The notes beneath the pieces were generated by a model. The model ran no database searches. It worked only from the letters and a program-made list of their open reading frames with translations, and was not told the origin of the DNA. A DNA stretch of 5,414 bases from Kordiimonadaceae bacterium (GTDB lineage Bacteria > Pseudomonadota > Alphaproteobacteria > Sphingomonadales > Kordiimonadaceae): the NCBI GenBank assembly GCA_016764715.1, contig JAESRJ010000375.1, positions 1-5,414 on the forward strand, written 5' to 3'. Below, one piece after another: positions 1 to 5,414 of this stretch. The stretch's first letter is position 1. Every line of letters starts with the position of its first letter. The position numbers and the translations under genes are program-made.

Positions 1-106
1 TATCAGCTTATGCACCAGTAAAAGGCACATGTTTCAAGTTATTCTCCAAATATATAGTGATCGTTATATAGGTGAGGCACATAGAATTCAAACATTCTCT
101 TTGGTG

Positions 107-991
107 CTAACCGCTGAATTTTTCCGCAAGCCGGTCGATAAACAAACGCACCTTGGTGGATAAGTGCCTACGGTGCGCATAAACCGCATATAACGCGGGC
201 CGGTATGCATCAAATTCTTCGAGTATAACCTGTAAGCGGCCCGCTTTAACATCCTCATCAATTACAAAAGACGGACACCGCACGATGCCATTACCAGCAA
301 GCGCCAGCTCTCTGACGGCCCTGGCGCCCGTGACACGGAGCTTACTGGGCAGCTTCAAAGAAAGGCTCTGTCCATCCTCCACAAAAGGCCAACGGTAGGC
401 GTCATCATACCTGTGCTCAAGAATACATTTATGGTGCACAAGCTCAGAGGGATGCTCTGGGATCCCATGTTCTTCCAGATAAGCTGGGGCGGCGCACAGC
501 GGCACACGCACAGCCATAAGCCGCCTTGCGATTAGAGCTGTGTCTGGCAATTCCGCGATACGCAGCGCAATATCAATACCGTCTTCGACAATATCCACAA
601 ACCGGTCCGACAAGCTTACGTCAATCTCAAGGGCAGGATACTCATTTGAAAACTCAGAAATAATATCCATCAAGTGAAGTTCGGCGAAGGAAAGAGGCGC
701 GGTTATGCGCAGCACGCCCTTTGGCGTATTCTGGTTTTCCTGTACTTGCAGATCAAGTTCGTCCAGATCATCAAGCAAAGACCGACAGCGCTGATAATAG
801 GATTGTCCCACCGACGTGGTACTTACTTTTCGAGTGGTACGCTGCAGTAGCCGCACACCCAAAAGGTCTTCAAGATGCGCCACATATTTACTGACAAGCG
901 CCTTCGACAGCTTCATTTCACGGCCAGCAGCTGAAAAACCACCCGCCTCCACCACACCCGCAAACGCCCGCATACAAGCCAATTTGTCCAT
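107..991 (-). CDS. LysR-family transcriptional regulator (CrgA/DmlR-like)
   Basis: This is a 294-residue LysR-type DNA-binding regulator, the usual length for the family. The N-terminal winged helix-turn-helix covers about residues 1-60, with the recognition-helix region around FSAAGREMKLSKALVSKY (19-36). A linker helix (about 62-90) leads to a periplasmic-binding-protein-like effector domain (about 91-290). The segment DRFVDIVEDGIDIALRI (129-145), followed by LPDTALIARRL, is typical of the CrgA/DmlR/AaeR branch. The ATG start at 991 is supported by a GGAG (1000-997 on the minus strand) five bases upstream. The gene is divergent from the DoxX/glutathione-transferase pair, the classic arrangement for a LysR protein controlling its neighbour and itself. 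The effector is unknown; by analogy with E. coli YhaJ, next to the yqjFG-type genes, an aromatic or quinone-like compound is plausible (inference). Confidence 0.93.
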   Translation of the reverse strand: MDKLACMRAFAGVVEAGGFSAAGREMKLSKALVSKYVAHLEDLLGVRLLQRTTRKVSTTSVGQSYYQRCRSLLDDLDELDLQVQENQNTPKGVLRITAPLSFAELHLMDIISEFSNEYPALEIDVSLSDRFVDIVEDGIDIALRIAELPDTALIARRLMAVRVPLCAAPAYLEEHGIPEHPSELVHHKCILEHRYDDAYRWPFVEDGQSLSLKLPSKLRVTGARAVRELALAGNGIVRCPSFVIDEDVKAGRLQVILEEFDAYRPALYAVYAHRRHLSTKVRLFIDRLAEKFSG

Positions 992-1022
992 TACATCTCC
1001 ATTCTGTCAACAATATGAAGAC

Positions 1023-1051
1023 AATGTATCAATGGATTGACTAATTGTTAA
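1023..1051 (-). promoter_or_regulatory. Candidate promoter of the LysR gene
   Basis: Read on the minus strand, TTAACA (1051-1046, 5/6 match to the -35 consensus) is followed after 17 bases by TACATT (1028-1023, 4/6 match to -10). Transcription would begin near 1016, giving a leader of about 25 bases that includes the GGAG. The inverted repeat TCAATGGATTGA lies inside the spacer, which would suit autorepression by the LysR protein. This is a consensus match by eye only. Confidence 0.4.
1029..1040. promoter_or_regulatory. Inverted repeat, candidate LysR operator
   Basis: TCAAT-GG-ATTGA is a perfect 5-base inverted repeat with a two-base centre, lying in the divergent promoter region 38 bases upstream of the LysR start. 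LysR proteins typically bind partly symmetric T-N11-A-type sites in such gaps. This one is T-N10-A, so it resembles but does not strictly match that pattern. The repeat is short enough to occur by chance; its position is the main argument. Confidence 0.3.
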
Positions 1052-1073
1052 TAGGTAATTCCAAGGTCATATT
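1045..1073 (+). promoter_or_regulatory. Candidate promoter of the doxX-type/transferase pair
   Basis: TTGTTA (1045-1050, 4/6) and CATATT (1068-1073, 4/6) are separated by 17 bases. Its -35 box lies on top of the opposite-strand -35 box (1051-1046), so the two divergent promoters would compete. A weak core promoter fits a gene that needs a LysR activator. The start would be near 1080, leaving a leader of about 64 bases. This is a consensus match by eye only. Confidence 0.3.
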
Positions 1074-1143
1074 CACTCCAACGAACACAGCGATTAACAC
1101 GGCGATTAAAACAATCAAAACACACAATGAATTGGAGCACACG

Positions 1144-1569
1144 ATGTCGACCACACAGAACACAGAATATGCTGCCCTGCTTTCACGCCTCACACTCGGC
1201 ACAATGTTTATAGCGCACGCCTTGCTGAAAATTATGGTCTTCACGCCAGCTGGCTTTGCCGGATACCTAACATCAATCGGCCTGCCTGACCTTCTAACCT
1301 ACCCAACGATCATTGCAGAGTTTGGTGGCGGCCTCCTCCTAATCGCGGGCATTCAAACACGGATCATTAGCGCATCACTTGCACCCATCTTGCTGGGCTC
1401 TATCATTTTTGCTCACGGTGCCAACGGCTGGCTCTTCTCCAACACAGGTGGTGGTTGGGAATTCCCTGCCGTGTTAATCGCCCTTTCCGGCATTCAGATA
1501 TTGCTAGGCGACGGCGCTTACAGCAGTAAGAAAGTCTTCAGCGGTATGACCAAAGCAACCGCTCAGTAA
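1144..1569 (+). CDS. DoxX-family inner-membrane protein
   Basis: This is a 141-residue integral membrane protein of the DoxX family (YqjF/YphA-type). Four hydrophobic helices are visible at about residues 11-32, 53-70, 73-91 and 106-123. The glycine-rich stretch between helices 3 and 4 (HGANGWLFSNTGGGWEFP, 91-108) is characteristic. The ATG at 1144 is preferred over an in-frame TTG at 1045: it has GGAG (1134-1137) six bases upstream, and the extra 33 residues would be polar and unlike the family. The biochemical role of DoxX proteins is not settled; they are often linked to redox, thiol or quinone stress. The neighbouring glutathionyl-hydroquinone reductase reproduces the E. coli yqjF-yqjG pairing, so joint expression in response to quinone-like compounds is inferred. 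Confidence 0.88.
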   Translation: MSTTQNTEYAALLSRLTLGTMFIAHALLKIMVFTPAGFAGYLTSIGLPDLLTYPTIIAEFGGGLLLIAGIQTRIISASLAPILLGSIIFAHGANGWLFSNTGGGWEFPAVLIALSGIQILLGDGAYSSKKVFSGMTKATAQ

Positions 1570-1589
1570 GAACTAGAACCTCCTTCTCT

Positions 1590-1612
1590 GGCCCAGCACA
1601 CGTTGCTGGGCC
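1590..1612 (+). other. Strong intergenic RNA hairpin
   Basis: A 9-base perfect stem (1590-1598 paired with 1604-1612, arm GGCCCAGCA) closes a five-base loop 21 bases after the doxX-type stop. It is followed by a C-rich run (CCCCCTCCCA) and not by a T tract, so it is not a standard intrinsic terminator. It may partly attenuate transcription into the transferase gene, or protect the 3' end of the upstream message after processing (inference). Confidence 0.55.
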
Positions 1613-1645
1613 CCCTCCCAACGAATTGACTGAAGAGACAGAACA

Positions 1646-2599
1646 ATGTTGATAGACGGCATTTGGACAAAAGACTGGCATCCGGTTCAACAATCAGACG
1701 AAAAAGGACGTTTTATCCGCCAAACCTCTAGCTTCAGGAACTGGATTACAGCAAACGGAGACGCTGGGCAAACGGGCGCTAGCGGCTTCAAAGCTGAAGC
1801 TGGCCGCTACCATCTTTACGTCGCCCTGATTTGCCCCTGGGCATCCCGAACCCTTATGGCGCGCGCACTTCTTGGCCTAGAGGACTTCATCAGCGTCTCT
1901 GTCGTTGAACCAGCGCTAACAGATCAAGGATGGAAGTTTGGGCCCTATCCCGGCTCAAATATGGATACGGTAAACGGCGCGAATTTCATGCACGAGCTCT
2001 ATACCAGAATTGACCCTAACTTCACTGGCCGAGCCACCGTCCCACTCCTTTGGGACAAAGTGACACAAACGGTCGTGAATAACGAAAGCGCGGATATTAT
2101 CCATATGTTCAATTCCGCCTTTGGTCACCTAACCAGCACCCAAACAAACCTTCGGCCAGCGGACCTTGAGGCTGCCATCAAGGCCAAAAACACATGGCTA
2201 TACGAAACCCTTAATAACGGCGTGTACAAATGCGGTCTTGCGGTCAGCCAAGAGGCGTACTCAGAAGCACTAAAAGGCGTATTCAATTCGCTCGATCAGC
2301 TAGAAGCGGATTTGGCAGACCAAGAGTATTTATTCGGCAGCCGGTTTACTGAAAGTGACATCCGGCTGTTTGTTACGCTTGTGCGCTTTGACGCCGCCTA
2401 TTTTGGCCTTTTCAAAACCAACATACGAGCCATTGCGAACTATCCTAATCTGTCAGCCTATTTGGAAAAGGTCTATGCGCTACCGGGCATTAACAAGACT
2501 GTGAATATCGACCATATCAAGCAAGGCTATTACTCCATCCGCGCACTTAACCCGAACGGCATTGTGCCAGAAGGACCAACCTTAGATTTTATCCAGTAA
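1646..2599 (+). CDS. yqjG: Glutathionyl-hydroquinone reductase (Xi-class glutathione transferase)
   Basis: This 317-residue protein matches the Xi-class glutathione transferases (YqjG/PcpF/ECM4), cytosolic enzymes that use glutathione to reduce S-glutathionyl-hydroquinones to hydroquinones. The catalytic cysteine is C63 in the CPWA motif (63-66), which replaces the Ser/Tyr of ordinary glutathione transferases. The thioredoxin-like domain continues with the cis-proline element TVPLLWD (131-137) and the glutathione-binding NNES (145-148). The helical C-terminal domain holds the family landmarks YKCGLA (from Y194), the RFD segment (247-249) and the Y295-Y296 pair, near the tyrosines known to line the active site in E. 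coli YqjG. The ATG start has a weak GAAGAGA seven bases upstream. It lies 76 bases after the DoxX gene on the same strand and probably shares its promoter. Length and motifs look intact. Confidence 0.95.
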   Translation: MLIDGIWTKDWHPVQQSDEKGRFIRQTSSFRNWITANGDAGQTGASGFKAEAGRYHLYVALICPWASRTLMARALLGLEDFISVSVVEPALTDQGWKFGPYPGSNMDTVNGANFMHELYTRIDPNFTGRATVPLLWDKVTQTVVNNESADIIHMFNSAFGHLTSTQTNLRPADLEAAIKAKNTWLYETLNNGVYKCGLAVSQEAYSEALKGVFNSLDQLEADLADQEYLFGSRFTESDIRLFVTLVRFDAAYFGLFKTNIRAIANYPNLSAYLEKVYALPGINKTVNIDHIKQGYYSIRALNPNGIVPEGPTLDFIQ

Positions 2600-2604
2600 C
2601 TGAG

Positions 2605-2644
2605 AAAAAGCCACGCGTCGGCCAATTAGCAAAGTGGCCGACGC
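2605..2644 (-). terminator. Hairpin terminator between convergent genes
   Basis: A 10-base perfect stem (2615-2624 with 2635-2644, arm GCGTCGGCCA) encloses a 10-base loop. On the minus strand it lies 21 bases after the rsgA stop and is followed, after five bases, by a run of five T (A at 2605-2609), so it best fits termination of rsgA. On the plus strand it begins 15 bases after the transferase stop but lacks a T run, so it may block that transcript less well. Confidence 0.65.
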
Positions 2645-2665
2645 CTACACAAGCCACCAGCTGCG

Positions 2666-3727
2666 TTACTTGTTTTTGCGCTTCTTCTTTTTATCTTTTT
2701 TGGCCTGGCGGATCATTTTCCCCAGTGCACGGTCGCGGCTATGCCGCTCTACAGGCGACCCTGCCCGCGTATCACCCGATTCCAACTTCTGCCACCGTTT
2801 AACCCGGCGAGCATCCAAGGCACCGCTTTCAAGTGCCGCGCGGATGGCGCAGCCCGGTTCCGTATCGTGCGCACAATCAGAAAACTTGCAGCCTTGCGCC
2901 AGGTCAAGAATATCTGAGAATACCTCGTCCACGCCAACGGTTGCGTCCGTAAGCTCAAGCCCCCGCATACCTGGGGTATCAAGAAGCCAGCCGCCCGTAG
3001 GCAAACGGTAGAAAGTCCGACCCGTGGTCGTATGTCGGCCCTTGGCATCATCTTCGCGTATGTCCTGCGTTTCGATATTTTCGTCGCCGACTAACGTTTT
3101 GATGAGCGTGGACTTGCCAACGCCCGACGAACCGATCAGTGCAACAGATTGACCGTGCTGGCACCAGACGGAAAGAACACCGGCACTTTCCTTGTCCTTA
3201 GAATTGACAATCTCGACTACCAAACCCGGCAACAGGCCGACAGCCTCTTTCACATATTCCTGAGGATTGTCGGTTAGGTCTGCTTTGGTAAGCACTAGCA
3301 CGGGCGTTACGTTAGCTTCGGCAGCAAGCGCCAGATACCGCTCCAACCGGGCTTTGTTAAAGTCTTTGTTGCAGGACGAGACGATAAAAAGCGTATCGAT
3401 GTTGGCGGCAATTAGTTGGATTTTATTATCTGTGCCCGGCGCGCGGCGCTTAAACAGGCTGTTGCGACGGAGCAGGCGCTGCGGCAACTCGGTCTCGCGG
3501 TTCAGGAGCAACCAATCACCAACTGTTGCCGCCGTTTGCTCATCGTCCAGCTCAGTAACAAAGGCCGGCACCATCTTGTCAAAAGAAGGGTGCGAAACGC
3601 GGATCCAGCCGCGATGAACTTCCAACACTTTAGCAGGGAGTGTCTCGGTAAATTCATCGGCTTCAACCTGACTATTGAAGAAATCGTTCCAACAAAAGTC
3701 GGCAAGGTCTGTAATATCAAATGCCAC
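2666..3727 (-). CDS. rsgA: Ribosome small-subunit-dependent GTPase A
   Basis: RsgA (YjeQ/EngC) is a GTPase that checks late maturation of the 30S ribosomal subunit and releases RbfA. The circularly permuted order of GTPase motifs is visible in this 353-residue protein: G4 TKAD (147-150) precedes G1 GSSGVGKST (199-207), G2 region GRHTTT (230-235) and G3 DTPG (250-253). An N-terminal OB-fold covers about residues 30-90. The C-terminal zinc site has the expected Cys-x4-Cys-x-His-x5-Cys spacing: C280, C285, H287, C293. The protein ends in a very lysine-rich tail (343-353), probably for rRNA contact. The N-terminal CWNDFF motif recalls the longer second-type RsgA of some proteobacteria. The start is GTG with no clear Shine-Dalgarno; an upstream in-frame ATG is cut off by a TAG four codons later, so GTG at 3727 is the best choice. 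Confidence 0.97.
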   Translation of the reverse strand: MAFDITDLADFCWNDFFNSQVEADEFTETLPAKVLEVHRGWIRVSHPSFDKMVPAFVTELDDEQTAATVGDWLLLNRETELPQRLLRRNSLFKRRAPGTDNKIQLIAANIDTLFIVSSCNKDFNKARLERYLALAAEANVTPVLVLTKADLTDNPQEYVKEAVGLLPGLVVEIVNSKDKESAGVLSVWCQHGQSVALIGSSGVGKSTLIKTLVGDENIETQDIREDDAKGRHTTTGRTFYRLPTGGWLLDTPGMRGLELTDATVGVDEVFSDILDLAQGCKFSDCAHDTEPGCAIRAALESGALDARRVKRWQKLESGDTRAGSPVERHSRDRALGKMIRQAKKDKKKKRKNK

Positions 3728-3832
3728 TAGTTATGCACCATACGAATAAATCCCAACATGTTGAACTGCCTACGCGAAAGGCTGCAGACTAATAGGCACA
3801 CTTCAAAGCCAGCCACAAGGCATAGACCCACC

Positions 3833-4630
3833 TCAGAAGGTAATTTCTAACATTCTGTTGCCGCTCATAAATCCAGCGCGCGTAATAGCCTTTTGCGCGG
3901 CAACATTATCACACTCAGTCGAACAGACTGGTGATAGCCCTTTATCCCGGCACATAAGAATAAGTGTCCGCAAAACTGCTGTCGCCGTGCCCTGCCCGCG
4001 CATACTTTGCCCCACAACCATGCCAACATCTGCGAAAGGTACCTGCGAAACACTCGGCCGCAGTTCACCTGTCGCCAGCACACCGCCGTCACGCCGCAAG
4101 GCAAGCAACTCCCCTCTGGAAATCATACAGCCGTAATAGCCGTTCAGCCATTCCCTGTCAGCGCCGAGTGTAGAATGGGCGAAATCAACGAGTTCAGGTA
4201 GTTCCTCTTTGGTCACCACATTAAAGGAAGTGTTTACTGGAAACGCCGGCGCTTCAATGGCATCCCCTTCATCAAGGCGGTACAGCAGCGCGCCCACTTT
4301 AACTGTCGTCTGCTTATCCATACACAATGCCAGCGCATGCGCTTCACCAGTGGAAAGACAGGCACCGTCTGCGCCGGTCGCTTCAAGAACCTGTGCGAAT
4401 ATAGCCTCCGCGTCTTGGCCCCGTTCCGCATGGAACTGGAGAATTTTCTCCTCCTCGTTCACCGCACAGTACGCAACGGTTTTGGTTTCAACTGTCACTG
4501 CATAATGGTCAGAAAAAGACACAAAAGCCTGCCACATGCCGTCCAAGGCTGATGACAGCGAGCGAATGTAATTGGCCTTGAGGTCAGAAAGACTACCGGC
4601 CTCCACTTTTGCTATTTCATACTTCGTCAC
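3833..4630 (-). CDS. GNAT-family N-acetyltransferase (tandem-fold type)
   Basis: This is a 265-residue protein with a clear C-terminal GNAT domain (about 135-265). It shows the acetyl-CoA pyrophosphate loop RGQGTA (211-216) after the beta-strand DVGMVV (201-206), and the late-motif pattern with N242 and AGF (252-254). The N-terminal half (about 20-130) resembles the degenerate first GNAT fold of two-domain acetyltransferases, with a WQAF segment (33-36) and a GALLYRL strand (113-119). The acceptor substrate cannot be told from sequence; small molecules, peptides or antibiotics are all possible. The GTG start at 4630 overlaps the TGA stop of the TetR-type gene by four bases (GTGA), with AAGGA (4644-4640) nine bases upstream, which indicates translational coupling. 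A 105-base gap with no evident terminator separates it from rsgA. Confidence 0.88.
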   Translation of the reverse strand: MTKYEIAKVEAGSLSDLKANYIRSLSSALDGMWQAFVSFSDHYAVTVETKTVAYCAVNEEEKILQFHAERGQDAEAIFAQVLEATGADGACLSTGEAHALALCMDKQTTVKVGALLYRLDEGDAIEAPAFPVNTSFNVVTKEELPELVDFAHSTLGADREWLNGYYGCMISRGELLALRRDGGVLATGELRPSVSQVPFADVGMVVGQSMRGQGTATAVLRTLILMCRDKGLSPVCSTECDNVAAQKAITRAGFMSGNRMLEITF

Positions 4631-4986
4631 TTGCCGTAATCCTTATAATTATCAAAAAGCCTATCGATCATAGTATCGAGCGGAAGATCCTCAAACACGG
4701 CCAAATAATGCAGCGTCAAGCCATCCAGTTCCATCACAAAACGTCGGGCTAGCACTTCCGCATTGTCGCAGCCTTGGGCGCTGAACATTTCGACCATCGC
4801 CTGAAGCAACAGCTCAGCCCGCCCTTGAACAGGTATACGAACAATTTCCTTCAAGTCTGGCTGCACTAGGAGGCTCACTTGGAAAGCTAGATACTCCTTG
4901 TTTCCCTCAAGTAGGGCTTGAAAACTATCTAGAAAACCCCGCAAGGCGACGTCAAGAGAAGCCGCTGGCGGCGCAGAAACCAATGC
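4627..4986 (-). pseudogene. TetR-type regulator, C-terminal domain only
   Basis: About 120 residues remain. They match the effector/dimerisation domain of a TetR-family repressor: an FLDSFQALLEGNKEYL-like helix, then VQPDL, then the family-like ARRFVMELDGLTLHYLAVFE (residues 81-100) and a C-terminal helix. The DNA-binding helix-turn-helix (normally some 60-70 further residues at the N-terminus) is absent. A GTG at 4989 could serve as start but has no Shine-Dalgarno, and an in-frame TAG lies just upstream (4998-4996). The breakpoint coincides with the change to unrelated AT-rich sequence, so the upstream part was lost by a join and was never encoded here. The intact gene probably formed an operon with the GNAT gene through the four-base overlap and may have regulated it. 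The TetR assignment rests on C-terminal pattern alone. Confidence 0.68.
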
Positions 4987-5302
4987 CACGCTGGGCTATT
5001 TTACCGATTTTCCTAAAATCAGAGCCAATGTAGGCAAGATAGCCATCAAACTCAATCAACTGAACTATTTAATCGGTAAAGACGATTTAAAAGGCGCAGT
5101 TAACGATTTATATCAGGAAAATCCCAAAGTATTTGAAATACTGGATATTCTAATTGCTGTCCGTAAAAACAAAAAAGCCAAAACATTCAACAATCAAGGT
5201 GATATTGTCGCCTTAGACAGCTATTTCCATTCGCCCGATAAGATTTTTGAATACATTCAAGAAAGCGGATTGGCTGAAATTTTCCAAAACAAAGACATCA
5301 CC
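4982..5302 (+). pseudogene. Fragment of a DpnII-family restriction endonuclease
   Basis: The plus-strand frame starting at 4982 reads about 105 residues without a stop, and no plausible start codon opens it. The stretch FPKIRANVGKI, then KLNQLNYLIGK, then FEILDILIAVR resembles the N-terminal half of DpnII/MboI-type type II restriction endonucleases, which cut at GATC in that family. The later part (SYFHSPDKIFEYIQESGLAEIF) fits the same protein. The expected downstream catalytic half is missing; the frame switches at about 5294-5302 into a sugar-nucleotide enzyme. GC by hand count is 106 of 300 bases (4991-5290), 35%, well below the rest of the window, and codon use is A/T-ending. No methyltransferase partner is present. 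Family assignment is from memory of the pattern and is moderately certain. Confidence 0.58.
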
Positions 5303-5414
5303 ATCTTCGGTGACGGCTCCCAGACACGCTCATTCTGCTATCGTGATGACCTGATCGAGGGCTTATCAGATTGATGGCGACAGACGATTCGGTCTACAAG
5401 CCGGTCAATATCGG
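5294..5414 (+). pseudogene. Fragment of UDP-glucuronate decarboxylase-type epimerase, frameshifted
   Basis: The peptide DITIFGDGSQTRSFCYRDDL, followed by IEGL, is a hallmark of UDP-glucuronate decarboxylases and close NAD-dependent sugar-nucleotide epimerase/dehydratases of the extended short-chain dehydrogenase family. It corresponds to the region after the catalytic Tyr-x3-Lys, which is absent here. After GGC TTA (5360-5365) the frame hits TGA at 5372-5374. In the next frame AGA TTG ATG (5368-5376) continues as RLMATDD and then YKPVNIG, exactly what the family shows next. One base is therefore missing around 5365-5367. An arginine replaces the usual valine in CYVDDL. The fragment runs off the window. 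GC by hand count is 64 of 124 (52%), close to the main body and unlike the preceding fragment. Confidence 0.75.

Noticed and set aside
1..33. Minus-strand ATG at 30-28 opening a frame that runs off the window (MCLLLVHKLI)
   Set aside because: Only about ten codons are visible and the nearest GGAG is 13 bases away, too far for a convincing start.
51..70. AT-rich near-palindrome TATATA-N8-TATATA with a central GATC
   Set aside because: Two of ten pairs are G-T mismatches and the flanks are AT-rich, so chance is a good explanation; it has no T run to act as a terminator for the LysR gene.
1045..1143. Upstream TTG extension of the DoxX gene
   Set aside because: It adds a polar 33-residue leader without a Shine-Dalgarno, and it overlaps the promoter region; the ATG at 1144 has a good GGAG.
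2666..2705. A-rich rsgA 3' end as a programmed frameshift site
   Set aside because: The A runs do not fall into an X-XXY-YYZ heptamer in the reading frame, and no downstream extended frame would gain a known domain.
3731..3740. Ten-base repeat TTATGCACCA shared with 8-17
   Set aside because: Roughly a dozen repeated 10-mers are expected by chance in a window of this size, and the flanks do not match.
3754..3763. Perfect palindrome CAACATGTTG upstream of rsgA
   Set aside because: About five 10-base palindromes are expected by chance in 5.4 kb; no promoter elements fit around it.
4922..5371. A 150-codon open plus-strand frame as one novel fusion gene
   Set aside because: It has no credible start, its first ~20 codons are the antisense of the TetR-type gene, and the rest is two unrelated family fragments, each missing its essential half.

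Overview
The window looks like ordinary proteobacterial chromosome, most likely from a marine-type alphaproteobacterium. That assignment is a guess from protein character and roughly 50% GC, because there is no rRNA or other taxonomic marker. The last ~430 bases are different: they look like a chimeric contig end.

Layout. Bases 1-106 hold no gene I can support. A LysR-type regulator (107-991, minus) is divergent from a two-gene plus-strand set: a four-helix DoxX-family membrane protein (1144-1569) and a Xi-class glutathione transferase, i.e. a glutathionyl-hydroquinone reductase (1646-2599). The 152-base divergent gap carries candidate promoters for both directions, with superimposed -35 boxes and a small inverted repeat. 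The grouping recalls E. coli yqjF-yqjG with the LysR regulator YhaJ, so a quinone/aromatic-electrophile response module is a reasonable inference. A strong hairpin lies between doxX and the transferase gene, and a second hairpin separates the transferase gene from the convergent rsgA.

On the minus strand follow rsgA (2666-3727, circularly permuted ribosome-assembly GTPase), a tandem GNAT acetyltransferase (3833-4630), and the C-terminal ligand domain of a TetR-type regulator (4627 to about 4986). The TetR and GNAT genes overlap by four bases (GTGA), so they were probably one transcription unit.

The right end is broken. The TetR fragment lacks its DNA-binding domain and runs into an AT-rich plus-strand piece (about 4982-5302, 35% GC) encoding part of what looks like a DpnII-family restriction endonuclease. 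This joins in frame, across a short shared-looking stretch, to a piece of a UDP-glucuronate decarboxylase-type sugar-nucleotide epimerase (about 5294-5414, 52% GC), which itself carries a one-base deletion. Three unrelated, truncated genes in 430 bases at a window end suggest an assembly or amplification chimera more than a new biological system, but only read mapping can decide. I see no convincing undescribed system. The most interesting intact biology is the LysR / DoxX / glutathionyl-hydroquinone reductase module.
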